Assembly (NCBI GenBank): GCA_965539935.1
Contig: CBETVX010000018.1
Location: forward strand, 1-52,795
Direction: 5' to 3'
Origin: CBETVX01 sp965539935
GTDB taxonomy: Bacteria > Bacillota > Clostridia > Peptostreptococcales > Caminicellaceae
Length of the DNA: 52,795 bases
Positions within the stretch are counted from its first letter, which is position 1; each line of letters starts with the position of its first letter. The translations under genes and the position numbers were made by a program. Positions 28,565 through 36,976 of the stretch are shown here, in pieces. Below the pieces are notes generated by a model. The model was not told where the DNA came from, made no database searches, and worked only from the letters and a program-made list of their open reading frames with translations.

Positions 28565-29568
28565 TAATTATCACTCCCAAGTTCAACATCAACTAACATA
28601 CCTGGTTTTAGCTGAAGGTCTTTATCCATAAGTTTTACTTTTACTTCAAATACTAGTTCTTCTTTACTCTCCTTTGATTCTACATTTTTAGGAGTAAATT
28701 CTGCTTCAGAGGATATATAAGTAATCATGCCTTCAATATCTTTATTTAAATGATTTGAAGTAATATTCACCTTATCTCCAAGGGATACCCTATGAAGCTC
28801 CCTTTCTGGAATATATATCTTTACCCAAAGATTTTCTAAATCTACTATATTAGCTATATTTCCTCCAGCTGTAATTATTTCACCTTTATTAAAGTTTACA
28901 GTCTCAATAATTCCTTCATGGGGAGCAATAATTTTCCTTTTATCTATTTGGTTTTTTATATTTTTTATTTCTGCTTCTGCAAGTCTAACATTTGCCTCAG
29001 CCTGCTTAATACTTTCATCGCTAGATCCATTTAATAACAAATCCAGTTTTGACTTAGCTGACTCATATTGCTGCTGAAGACTTTTTAAATTGGTTTCTGA
29101 GTCATCCATTAAAGCTTCAGAATCTTTAAGTTCTTGTTCAGATACAGCCCCATTTTTATACAGTTCTACTAAATCTTCATATTTACTAACCCTGTAGTCA
29201 TAATTCTTTTTAGCACCTTCAAGTAGTGCCTCAATGTTTTTAAGCCCCGCTGTAGCATTCTTTATTTCCTCTGATCTAGAACCATTTAAAATTTCTTCTA
29301 GACTTGCATTTGCAATATCTAAAGAAGCCTGAGCCTTTTCAAGCTGAATCTCTAAATCTGTAGTGTCTAATTGGGCGATTTCTGTTCCTATTGAAATATT
29401 TTGACCCTCTTGTACTTTAATATCTATTATTTTACCTGATACTTCTGAACTAATAATTATTTCATCTGCTTCTATAGTTCCTGTATAAAGAGTATTGACT
29501 TCATTTTGAGCTACACATCCTGTTAAGATACTCATTAATAAAAGTATCTGAAGTAAACTTTTCTTCAC
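28564..29568 (-). CDS. HlyD/YbhG-type membrane-fusion lipoprotein
   Basis: A 334-residue adaptor. A lipobox LTGC with Cys18 ends the signal peptide. A first biotinyl-lipoyl-like half (GKIIDIKVQEGQNI) is followed by a long coiled-coil hairpin (about 70-205, EKAQASLDIANASLEEI and its partner), then the second lipoyl half (IIAPHEGIIETVNFNKGEII) and a beta-barrel with LKPGMLVDVELG. In Gram-negatives such proteins join an outer-membrane channel; here it would be a surface lipoprotein assisting the ABC exporter. It starts 15 bp after the TetR gene. Confidence 0.9.
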   Translation of the reverse strand: MKKSLLQILLLMSILTGCVAQNEVNTLYTGTIEADEIIISSEVSGKIIDIKVQEGQNISIGTEIAQLDTTDLEIQLEKAQASLDIANASLEEILNGSRSEEIKNATAGLKNIEALLEGAKKNYDYRVSKYEDLVELYKNGAVSEQELKDSEALMDDSETNLKSLQQQYESAKSKLDLLLNGSSDESIKQAEANVRLAEAEIKNIKNQIDKRKIIAPHEGIIETVNFNKGEIITAGGNIANIVDLENLWVKIYIPERELHRVSLGDKVNITSNHLNKDIEGMITYISSEAEFTPKNVESKESKEELVFEVKVKLMDKDLQLKPGMLVDVELGSDN

Positions 29569-29583
29569 CGTAATGCCCCCTAT

Positions 29584-30192
29584 TTATTTTTTTATTCCCT
29601 TTAAGAATATTTCCAGTATAATATCTATTTCTTCCTCAATATTTTCAAATGAACTTTCAGCAGGCATAAATTCTCTTTGAATTAGCATCATAAATACCAT
29701 TCCCACAAATGATCTAAAGGCTATTAATGAATCTATATCTTTAAATTCATCTCTTAATTTTCCTTCCTCTGTTATAGACTTTCCTATTTCAATAGCTTTT
29801 TTAGCAATTTTATCAATGAATAACTCTCTAATATCTTTATGAAACTGTATTTCACATACTATAACCTTAAAATATGATGAATATTTTTTAAATAAATCTA
29901 CTCTGTCGAGTATTATAGCCTTTAATAGTTCTTTTATTTCCTTATCTTTATTTTTTTCTATGGTTTGTTTAATTGAGTTAATAACAATATCCTCTCCAAA
30001 AAGATCTATAACTCTATAGACAATGCCATGTAAAAGCTCTTTCTTCTTTGGAAAATACCTAAATATTGTGCCTTCAGCCACATTTGCTTCCTTTGCTATT
30101 TCACTGGTTGTGGCGGCAGAAAATCCTTTTTCAGCAAATACTTTAATAGCTGCTTCTAATATCCTTTCTTCAGTATTTTTTTTATTTTTCAC
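29584..30192 (-). CDS. TetR-family repressor of the efflux operon
   Basis: A 202-residue TetR protein. The N-terminal HTH is typical: ILEAAIKVFAEKGFSAATTSEIAKEANVAEGTIFRYFPKK is seen across residues 10-50. The C-terminal ligand domain is helical and not conserved enough to name a ligand. The start is GTG, with AGGAGG 7 nt upstream. It is the first gene of the operon and lies directly behind an 18-bp operator overlapping the transcription start, so it should repress itself and the HlyD-ABC exporter until a substrate binds. Confidence 0.9.
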   Translation of the reverse strand: MKNKKNTEERILEAAIKVFAEKGFSAATTSEIAKEANVAEGTIFRYFPKKKELLHGIVYRVIDLFGEDIVINSIKQTIEKNKDKEIKELLKAIILDRVDLFKKYSSYFKVIVCEIQFHKDIRELFIDKIAKKAIEIGKSITEEGKLRDEFKDIDSLIAFRSFVGMVFMMLIQREFMPAESSFENIEEEIDIILEIFLKGIKK

Positions 30193-30206
30193 TAATACAC
30201 CTCCTA

Positions 30207-30224
30207 AGTGAGTGATTACTCACT
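30207..30224 (-). promoter_or_regulatory. TetR operator
   Basis: Inverted repeat AGTGAGT-N4-ACTCACT, perfect in both 7-bp arms, lies between the -10 box and the ribosome site of the TetR gene. TGAGTGA-type inverted repeats are common TetR operators. Binding here would block transcription of the whole operon. Confidence 0.75.
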
Positions 30225-30227
30225 CAT

Positions 30228-30256
30228 ATTTTACTGCTACTATATCTTTTAGTCAA
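30228..30256 (-). promoter_or_regulatory. Sigma-A promoter of the TetR-HlyD-ABC operon
   Basis: On the minus strand TTGACT (30251-30256) and TAAAAT (30228-30233) are 17 bp apart. The operator begins 3 bp after the -10 box. Confidence 0.75.
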
Positions 30257-30378
30257 TATATTCCCTCTAAATATAAAAAAAAATTCTAAGTTTTTCTAGT
30301 TATATAAATAGAGTGAAATTCAAATAATATAACTGTAAGCTACAAAGCTTACTAAAATACTTTCTTGGAGGTCATTTA

Positions 30379-30606
30379 ATGAATACTTTTGAAAGCCAAA
30401 TGAGACAATATGAGATCGCCGAAGCTAGAAAAAAAATGGGTATGCCTTGTTCTACAGCTAGTGGAGGGTTCACGAGTATGTCGTCTCAAACAAGTGGTGG
30501 TATGACTTCAGGAAATACAGCTAATTTAAACAATTCTTCAGCAGTAGGATATAATGAAATCCAAAATGCTAAGCAAAAAATGAATAAGTTTAATCAGACC
30601 TATTAG
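30379..30606 (+). CDS. Small Ser/Gly/Asn-rich protein with two related ends, possibly a spore protein
   Basis: A 75-residue protein with GGAGG 7 nt before the ATG, so it is very likely translated. Its two ends resemble each other: YEIAEARKKM near residue 11 and YNEIQNAKQKM near residue 59, joined by a low-complexity stretch rich in Ser, Gly, Thr and Asn. It has one Cys and no membrane segment. Two short amphipathic repeats around a polar linker recall gamma-type small acid-soluble spore proteins, but the match is by composition only. A GTAAGC/GCTTAC hairpin lies in its 5' region (30335-30352). It is followed by a shared terminator. Confidence 0.75.
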   Translation: MNTFESQMRQYEIAEARKKMGMPCSTASGGFTSMSSQTSGGMTSGNTANLNNSSAVGYNEIQNAKQKMNKFNQTY

Positions 30607-30642
30607 GAAAGTAATTTCTTCTAACACCAAAAAAATAACTAA

Positions 30643-30668
30643 AAGGCTAGGTTCTACAACCTAGCCTT
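30643..30668. terminator. Shared terminator between convergent genes
   Basis: An 11-bp stem AAGGCTAGGTT / AACCTAGCCTT with loop CTAC lies between the small plus-strand gene and the OmpA-like gene. The minus strand has the better T run after it. Confidence 0.85.
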
Positions 30669-30673
30669 GACTA

Positions 30674-31615
30674 TTATTCTTCAAATACTTCTATACTATC
30701 CTCTAAATATTCATCTATAATGTTTTGAACATTTGAATCCTTTAATATTATAGAAATTTCTATTCTTCTATTTTGAGCTCTAGCTTCTTCAGAATCTCCA
30801 TCGGCTATGGGCCTATATTCGGAATATGCACTGGCTGCAAAATATCTTCCATATTTTTCTTCTAAGTCCTTATTTGAACTCATTAAGTAATTTACAACAT
30901 TATAGGCTCTTTGGGCCGATAACTCTCTATTAGCTGCCCCCGTACCTATACTGTCGGTATGACCCTGTATACTTATTGCATCTATATTAGCTCTAATACT
31001 AGGATCATCTAATACTTTCTCAAAGGCTTCAGAAAGTTGTTTTAAAAGGGCTTCTGCACTAGGCTTAATTTCAGATGACCCAAAGTCAAATACTAAACTT
31101 TCATTTATGACAATATTACCATTATCACTTATTAAAACTAACTCTTCTCCTTCATCATTGGTTCTTCCCAATTCATTTTCAACTGAATTTTTAACTTTTT
31201 CTAAAACTTCTAATCTTAGGACTGCAACACCCTTAAGTTTTGTTCTAAGCTCTCCAAGTTCTCTATTACTTTCTGCAATAATTTCTCTTTGTTCATCAAT
31301 TTGTTGTTCTGAAAGTTTAAGGGCTATTTCTCCTTCTTCAACCTCTGCCTTTACGTCCTCAAGCTTGTCCATAAGGAGCCTTAGTTTTTTCTCAGCTTGA
31401 CTTATTTCTGCGTTTGATTCTTCAAGTTTCATTTGAGTGTCAATAATTTGCTTTTTAGCAAATTCTAAATTCTTACCAGTTATTATATTTTGTATATATG
31501 CTAATAGCATTAAAAAAAATAGGATTAATGCTATAGTAGAAATCATATCTGTGAAGGCAGGCCAAAAATTTTCACTACTCTTTTCTTTTTTAAAATTTCT
31601 CCTTCGAAATTTCAT
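30674..31615 (-). CDS. MotB/OmpA-like cell-wall-binding stator subunit
   Basis: A 313-residue protein. An N-terminal basic stretch is followed by FWPAFTDMISTIALILFFLMLLAY, one membrane helix with an Asp near its start where MotB-type subunits carry the ion-binding Asp. A coiled coil spans about 50-135, and an OmpA-type peptidoglycan-binding domain follows (SIQGHTDSIG, ANRELSAQRAYNVVNYL, NRRIEISI). It lies 22 bp after an ExbB/MotA-like gene, and the two should form an ion-driven motor anchored in the wall. No flagellar or Zorya partner genes are near. GGAGGG precedes the ATG. The cellular role is unknown. Confidence 0.87.
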   Translation of the reverse strand: MKFRRRNFKKEKSSENFWPAFTDMISTIALILFFLMLLAYIQNIITGKNLEFAKKQIIDTQMKLEESNAEISQAEKKLRLLMDKLEDVKAEVEEGEIALKLSEQQIDEQREIIAESNRELGELRTKLKGVAVLRLEVLEKVKNSVENELGRTNDEGEELVLISDNGNIVINESLVFDFGSSEIKPSAEALLKQLSEAFEKVLDDPSIRANIDAISIQGHTDSIGTGAANRELSAQRAYNVVNYLMSSNKDLEEKYGRYFAASAYSEYRPIADGDSEEARAQNRRIEISIILKDSNVQNIIDEYLEDSIEVFEE

Positions 31616-31637
31616 TGGATCCCTCCTTTATGCTTAG

Positions 31638-32633
31638 CTATTTATTGTCAATACTTCTTGCTAAGCTTTCTATGGATTTGGATAAACCTTCTGTACTTCC
31701 TTTAAGCTCTTCTGTAAAATCATCAAAGGTAACATTCATTCTTTGAATATTAGTTTTTAAATGATGGTTAAATTCTGAGAAATCCCTTGTATTTTCTGCA
31801 AAGGTTTGAAGGGACTTATCAAATCTGTCTACACTCTTTTCAAGTGAACCTGAAAATTCTTCTATACTACTTGCCGCCGCAGTGAATCTATAGCTCATTA
31901 TATTTGATATTTCTTTAATATTACTTTCAAGCTTGTCCCCAAATTCTTTAATCGTTGATTTAAGTTCTTCATTTAAGATAGATTCAGTTGTTTCTTCTTT
32001 GTATATACCCTCTGCTAAGGAATTATCTAAATATTCCTCAATTTCTACCATAACTGTTTCTCTAAGTTCTTCAACTCCAAGTACCGTATTAAAAATAGTC
32101 ATAAGTATAGATGATGAAATACCAAATAGTGATGTTACAAAGGCCACAGACATGCCTTTAACTGAGTTAATTAGACCTTGCACTACGGAGTCCATACTAT
32201 CTAAAACATCGGCATTATTACTACTTGATAAAAGTTCCACTAATTTTCCTATAGAAAGGGTTAATCCATAAAATGTTCCCAGTAGACCTAATATAATCAT
32301 AAGTGATACAGATCTTTTTATAAATCTCTCTCCTAGGTATAGAGAGTTTAATTCATTATTAAAGTTTTTCTCAATGATTGCTTGTGTGTTTATCTCTCTA
32401 TTGCCTTTAGCCGCTACTTTGTAATCATCAATTATTGCATTTAATACTTTACTTTCAAATATTGCTGCATCTCTGTTTTCCTTATCCTTTATATCAATAG
32501 AAATCTCTTTATATCTATTTCTAATTACTACAGATAAAGCTAGAGCAGTTCCAAGTATAGCTAGAATCATTGCTATTATTACTATTGCAAATGGATTTAA
32601 TTTGCCAAATAAATTGCTAAAATAAGTTGTCAA
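31638..32633 (-). CDS. MotA/TolQ/ExbB-type proton channel subunit with cytoplasmic tail
   Basis: A 331-residue protein with three membrane segments (about 15-37, 108-130, 155-180) as in ExbB/TolQ and ZorA, not four as in MotA. The conserved channel core is LMIILGLLGTFYGLTLSIG and VKGMSVAFVTSLFGISSSI. A 150-residue helical, coiled-coil-like tail follows the last helix (about 190-331), longer than in ExbB. The start is TTG, with AGGGGG upstream. It is the first of a two-gene operon with the OmpA-like subunit. Confidence 0.85.
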   Translation of the reverse strand: MTTYFSNLFGKLNPFAIVIIAMILAILGTALALSVVIRNRYKEISIDIKDKENRDAAIFESKVLNAIIDDYKVAAKGNREINTQAIIEKNFNNELNSLYLGERFIKRSVSLMIILGLLGTFYGLTLSIGKLVELLSSSNNADVLDSMDSVVQGLINSVKGMSVAFVTSLFGISSSILMTIFNTVLGVEELRETVMVEIEEYLDNSLAEGIYKEETTESILNEELKSTIKEFGDKLESNIKEISNIMSYRFTAAASSIEEFSGSLEKSVDRFDKSLQTFAENTRDFSEFNHHLKTNIQRMNVTFDDFTEELKGSTEGLSKSIESLARSIDNK

Positions 32634-32850
32634 CTTTATTCCCCCTTAAGATTTATTCTAAACTTTTCCGTAAGTTTATTTCAAAATGCTTACAATATAA
32701 TTTTATCACTATAATAATATTGTAGCAATTTGTTAAAAAATGTTTTATTTACTCTACTTTATTGTAAAATACTAAGTTTAAAGATATTTCTTACTAATTT
32801 TAAAGTTATATTAAGGTTTTATTACATCAATTAATTCTTTAGTCAAAAAA

Positions 32851-32880
32851 AGTCTTAGACCATTAGCTTAGTCTAAGACT
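32851..32880 (-). terminator. Terminator of the NSS transporter-MetS operon
   Basis: A perfect 10-bp stem AGTCTTAGAC / GTCTAAGACT with a 10-nt loop is followed on the minus strand by a T run (TTTTTTT). It ends just after the metS stop. Confidence 0.9.
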
Positions 32881-32890
32881 CTCCTAAGTT

Positions 32891-32992
32891 TTATTTATTT
32901 TTTGCTCCAAAGGCCTTATTAGAAAAGAATAAAAATCCTCCTATATAAAAACATAATATAGATATCATCATAATGATAGATGAGGTAGACAT
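32891..32992 (-). CDS. metS: MetS-family small subunit of an NSS transporter
   Basis: A 33-residue single-helix membrane protein, shorter than usual ORF cutoffs. It starts MSTSSIIMMISILCFY and continues with GGFLFF and a basic tail. AAGGAGG lies 7 nt before the ATG. It starts 17 bp after the stop of the NSS transporter gene and ends before a strong terminator. The opening MST..IIMM, one helix and the genomic position match MetS, the small subunit needed by the MetP methionine/alanine importer of Corynebacterium. The substrate here is inferred. Confidence 0.8.
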   Translation of the reverse strand: MSTSSIIMMISILCFYIGGFLFFSNKAFGAKNK

Positions 32993-33009
32993 GGTTTTTC
33001 CTCCTTTAG

Positions 33010-34494
33010 TTATTCTTCGTCAAATACACTTTTGCCCTTTACTATCTTCCTAGACAATATATTTTGAGTAGCAAAGGCTATTATTAATAGAATTGCCCAT
33101 TGAAAAATTATTGTCCCTGGACTAAATACCTCTAAGGGCTTCCACCAAGTCTCAGGATACCATGATATGGCTTGATAAAACCACCATCCTGTAAGGATTG
33201 CAAACATCACTGGGAATAATGCAATACACACATTCCACCATTTACCAATGTGGAAATCTGCCCAAGGGGTATTGATATGCTTTGTTCTTATCTCTTCTAA
33301 TCCAAACTTGATAAGTTGCAAAGCTATAAACAGCCCACTAACTAGTAATCCTACTCCCCATACCCAATCTTGATTATCAAGAATATTTAAGCTCATGGCT
33401 GAAGGTATTCCTGCTATGAATCCAACTACTCCAACTATAAGAGTTGCCTTTTTTCTCCCATATCCCATATCCATTATACTTCTAACTCCTACTTCTATCA
33501 TTGGAAGGAGAGATGTTAAGGCTGCAATGGCCATGGATAGAAAGAAGATGGCTGCAATTATTCCACCGGCTGGCATCTTTGTAAATAGCTGTGTTAAGTA
33601 TACAAATGTAATCCCTTGATTTCCTGCACCCAATGCTTTATTTACAAATTCCATATTTGGTGACAATGCAAAAATTGCTGGAACAACAGTCATACCTGCC
33701 ACTAAGGCTCCAATATTGTTTCCAAAACCCATTATCATACAATTCCCGGCAACATCTTCCTTTTTCTTAGTATATACAGCATATGTTATTATAAATCCCC
33801 ATCCTGCCCCTGTTGACCATGAAGACTGGGCAAAGGCCTCTAACCATATTTTAGGATTAGTAAGCATATGAAGTTTTGGACTAAATAAATACTCCAAGCC
33901 CTTAGTTGCCCCAGGTAAAGTTATTGCTCTAAACATAGCAATTAATAATATTATAAACATAGATGGTATCATTATTTTACTGGCCTTTTCTATTCCGTTT
34001 GTAACTCCTCTATAAACTATAAATATCCCCAATGAAATAGATATTAAGTGAAAAAATATAGTCTGAGAAGGAGCTGTAGTAAATGTGTTCCATATTGCCT
34101 CCGTTCCCGTTGTAGTCATCTCAGTATTAAAGGCTCCTGAAATAGATAAGGTAAAATATTTAACACACCACCCCATAACTACTGAATAGTAAAACATTAA
34201 AAGTAAACAAACTGAACCTACCCACGTTCCCATCCACGGACTTGGTTTTTTATTGAAATCCCTAAAGGCACCTACCGTTCCAAGTCCAGTCTTTCTTCCT
34301 ATTACCATCTCTCCAATTAGTAATGGTATAGACCATACAAATAATGCTACAGTCCATGCTATAAGAAAGGGGCCTCCTCCATTGGATGCGGCAACCCTTG
34401 GGAATCTCCAAATATTACCTGTTCCTATGGCCATACCTATACTTGCTGCTATAAATCCCCATCGACTTCCCCATTGTTCTCTTTTGTTACTCAT
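33010..34494 (-). CDS. Sodium-dependent amino-acid transporter, NSS (SNF) family, MetP-like
   Basis: A 494-residue transporter with the LeuT fold and about 12 membrane helices. The first helix carries WGFIAASIGMAIGTGNIWRFP, the unwound Na+/substrate-binding region, followed by NGGGPFLIAW. It should import a neutral amino acid with sodium. I start at ATG 34494, which has AGGAGG 5 nt upstream; nine codons of open frame before it lack a ribosome site. Pairing with a MetS-type small protein just downstream suggests the methionine/alanine-importer subgroup. Confidence 0.92.
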   Translation of the reverse strand: MSNKREQWGSRWGFIAASIGMAIGTGNIWRFPRVAASNGGGPFLIAWTVALFVWSIPLLIGEMVIGRKTGLGTVGAFRDFNKKPSPWMGTWVGSVCLLLMFYYSVVMGWCVKYFTLSISGAFNTEMTTTGTEAIWNTFTTAPSQTIFFHLISISLGIFIVYRGVTNGIEKASKIMIPSMFIILLIAMFRAITLPGATKGLEYLFSPKLHMLTNPKIWLEAFAQSSWSTGAGWGFIITYAVYTKKKEDVAGNCMIMGFGNNIGALVAGMTVVPAIFALSPNMEFVNKALGAGNQGITFVYLTQLFTKMPAGGIIAAIFFLSMAIAALTSLLPMIEVGVRSIMDMGYGRKKATLIVGVVGFIAGIPSAMSLNILDNQDWVWGVGLLVSGLFIALQLIKFGLEEIRTKHINTPWADFHIGKWWNVCIALFPVMFAILTGWWFYQAISWYPETWWKPLEVFSPGTIIFQWAILLIIAFATQNILSRKIVKGKSVFDEE

Positions 34495-34995
34495 ATAAAC
34501 CTCCTTATACTTGTATGTCATATTATAAATCTATAAAGTTGTTATTAATTTCTTGGGAGCTTAGCTATTAGTTTAAACTATTAGACTAGGAAATTAAACT
34601 TATCCTTTATAGTTAAAGATATACTTGGTTATAGCTTTTTAGAATACTGTATACAAAGTCAGTCCCTATGTAATTCCGCATATTTCTCTGTATTTATCTT
34701 TTTTTGAGAGAGACTTGATTCTATTGAATTAATGGATTGTGAAAATAGATCATTATACTCTTGATAAGAATCTTTTAATCAATATAAGACTAGATTGATA
34801 AATATAAAGAATTTAATTGTTTCTTTCCATTATACTAGTATAAATTTTTTTATACAAATTTATTTATTTATATTCTAAAATCTCAAAGGAAAGTAATTGT
34901 TAAATTCCTTTCCCTTCAATATTTATTTCCTTTTACATTTTTAATGCATATAATAAATAAGAATATGTTTTATATAGTAAGGAAGGTTTTAGATT
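34495..34995. other. Gene-free divergent intergenic region
   Basis: About 500 bp between the divergent transporter and PAS genes holds no credible ORF. I see a perfect palindrome TAGTTTAAACTA (34569-34580), flanked by a CTATTAG direct repeat. A 10-bp hairpin with one mismatch lies at 34888-34913 (GGAAAG...CTTTCC), preceding a T-rich stretch. No known riboswitch pattern was recognised. Confidence 0.6.
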
Positions 34996-35580
34996 ATGTT
35001 TTATAAATTGCCTAATATGTGGAATAAAGAGGTATTTGGGAGACAGTTGCTATTTGTATCTTTGTTTTTTGTACTCTTAACCTTAGTCTTAGATATATGT
35101 TTTTTATATGGTTTTTTTAGTATAAATTTAAGCCTTATTTCTAAAATTTATTGGTTTTTTCTTAAAGTAATAGTACTGACTCCTTTGATATACATTATTT
35201 TACTACAGAAACACATTACTACTGAGCAAGAAGATTTTTATAAAAGTCTATTAAAACATATAAATACTCCAATATTTATAATAGATAAAAATGGACATAT
35301 TATAGATGTAAATATTTCTGCTACTAACCTATTGGAATATGGTACTGAAGATATTATTAATATGCATTTTGGTCATTTACTACCATCCAGTGAATATCAT
35401 AAAAATTTCAAGGCTTTTATTGATGCATTTAAAGGTGTTTCAGAAAGCTATAAAACAATAATTCTAAATAAAAATGGGGATTTATTGCATGTTGAAATAT
35501 TAGTAGCACCTATCATTGTTAGTAATCTCATTATTTCAGCTGTCTGTATATTACAAAACATAAATAAAGAATATTCATAG
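34996..35580 (+). CDS. Membrane protein with a lone PAS domain
   Basis: A 194-residue protein with two membrane helices (about 17-40 and 50-68) and a cytoplasmic PAS domain (about 80-190: LKHINTPIFIIDKNGHIIDVN, LLEYGTEDIINMHFGHLLP). There is no kinase, GGDEF or other output domain, and the frame stops cleanly after the PAS. It may act by binding a partner, or be the sensing remnant of a longer protein. AAGGAAGG lies before the ATG. A small GCAGC/GCTGC hairpin followed by a T-rich run ends it. Function unknown. Confidence 0.8.
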   Translation: MFYKLPNMWNKEVFGRQLLFVSLFFVLLTLVLDICFLYGFFSINLSLISKIYWFFLKVIVLTPLIYIILLQKHITTEQEDFYKSLLKHINTPIFIIDKNGHIIDVNISATNLLEYGTEDIINMHFGHLLPSSEYHKNFKAFIDAFKGVSESYKTIILNKNGDLLHVEILVAPIIVSNLIISAVCILQNINKEYS

Positions 35581-35589
35581 ACATACTAT

Positions 35590-35603
35590 GCAGCTTAGGC
35601 TGC
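35590..35603 (+). terminator. Small terminator after the PAS gene
   Basis: Stem GCAGC / GCTGC with loop TTAG is followed by TATTTTATTTTT. The stem is short, but it lies 10 bp past the stop codon. Confidence 0.55.
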
Positions 35604-35757
35604 TATTTTATTTTTAATATTTATTTTTTTTTGGTTATACTAAGACTAATAAAATCTATAATGCAGTGTTTATTATTTATCTTTGTAGGGTATGATACAT
35701 AAGGGAAATTGAGATTGATTAATATTTGTAATATATTTTCATTGTTGAGGAGGTATA

Positions 35758-36948
35758 TTGTTAAAGATGAATAGTTTTGAGATTATAAACAAAATTTACT
35801 GGACAGGTGTTTTAGACCCACAGTTAGAAATCTTTGATATTATCATGAAAACGAAATACGGAACAACTTATAACTCTTATTTTATAGATGATGATAAAAA
35901 GATATTAATAGATACAGTTAAACCTAATTTTAGAGAAGAATTTATTGAAAAACTTAGTCAATTAATTGATATTAAAGAGCTGGATTATGTCATAGTAAAT
36001 CATACTGAACCTGATCATTCTGGTTGTTTAAATAATTTACTAGAAATCAATCCAGATATTGAAATATACTGCACTAAGCCTGCAAGTATGTATTTAAAGG
36101 AACAAATAAATGGAGATTTCAAATGTCATATAATTAAAGATGGAGAAATATTAAACACTGGAAGTAAGACCCTACGATTTATTACCACTCCTTTCTTACA
36201 TTGGGCAGATACAATGTTTGTTTATGATGAAACTGATAAAGTATTATTTACATGCGATGGATTTGGGTCCCACTATTCTTCCGTTGATCCCTTGTCTGTT
36301 CACAAGCAAGAATATAAAGAAGCTTTAAAACATTATTATGACTGTATCATGAGTCCCTTTGCCCAGCATGTTCTTAAGGCATTAGATAAGATTAAAGATT
36401 TAGATATTCAAACTATTTTAACCTCCCATGGACCTATACTTTCAGAAAATCCACAGTTTAACATTGATAAATATACTCAGTGGTCTAAGGATATAATTAA
36501 AAATAGAAATCAGAATCAAATTGCACTTTTATATATCTCAGCCTATAAAAACACAACACTTATGGCAGAAAAGATAAAGGAAGGGTTAGAGGCAGCAGGA
36601 TCTAAAGTAATATTTTTAGATGTTGAAAGTATGGATATGGCTGAGATTCATATGCATATTAATAATTCCAAGGGACTTTTGCTTGGCTCTCCAACTATAA
36701 ATAAATCTATGGTTAAACCAATGTGGGATGTATTCTCAGTTATTGATCCTATGGCAAATTTAGGTAAAATAGCAGGAGTCTTTGGTTCCTATGGTTGGGG
36801 AGGAGAAGGTATAAAAATGGCTGATAGCTTAATTAGACAAATGGGCTTTAAAGTTCCCTTTGAACCTGTAGCTAAAAAGTTCTTCCCTTCAGAAGATACT
36901 TTGAAGGAATGTTATGAATTTGGTAAAAACTTCGCAGAAAAGTTATAG
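35758..36948 (+). CDS. fprA: Flavodiiron protein (A-type flavoprotein, FprA)
   Basis: A 396-residue two-domain enzyme that reduces O2 (or NO) to harmless products in anaerobes. The N-terminal metallo-beta-lactamase domain has the di-iron motif NHTEPDHSGCL, then LHWADTMFVY, FTCDGFGSHY and SHGP. The C-terminal flavodoxin domain (from about 257) begins IALLYISAYKNTTLMAEKI and has the FMN-site loop GSYGWGGEG. No rubredoxin is fused or adjacent. Two starts are possible: TTG at 35758, only 4 nt from AGGAGG, or ATG at 35767, 13 nt away. It converges on the C26 amidohydrolase gene. Confidence 0.95.
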   Translation: MLKMNSFEIINKIYWTGVLDPQLEIFDIIMKTKYGTTYNSYFIDDDKKILIDTVKPNFREEFIEKLSQLIDIKELDYVIVNHTEPDHSGCLNNLLEINPDIEIYCTKPASMYLKEQINGDFKCHIIKDGEILNTGSKTLRFITTPFLHWADTMFVYDETDKVLFTCDGFGSHYSSVDPLSVHKQEYKEALKHYYDCIMSPFAQHVLKALDKIKDLDIQTILTSHGPILSENPQFNIDKYTQWSKDIIKNRNQNQIALLYISAYKNTTLMAEKIKEGLEAAGSKVIFLDVESMDMAEIHMHINNSKGLLLGSPTINKSMVKPMWDVFSVIDPMANLGKIAGVFGSYGWGGEGIKMADSLIRQMGFKVPFEPVAKKFFPSEDTLKECYEFGKNFAEKL

Positions 36949-36953
36949 AATTA

Positions 36954-36976
36954 GGGATAGTTTTTTATGCTATCCC
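36954..36976 (+). terminator. Terminator of fprA
   Basis: Stem GGGATAG / CTATCCC with a 9-nt loop is followed by TTTTTT on the plus strand. The stop codon of the convergent gene (36965-36967) lies inside its loop. Confidence 0.85.

Noticed and set aside
30674..32633. Zorya defence system
   Set aside because: The ZorA/ZorB-like pair is present, but there is no ZorC, ZorD or ZorE, and the coiled tail is much shorter than in ZorA.
34495..34995. Riboswitch in the long divergent intergenic region
   Set aside because: Only a 12-bp palindrome and one imperfect hairpin were found; no conserved aptamer core could be recognised.
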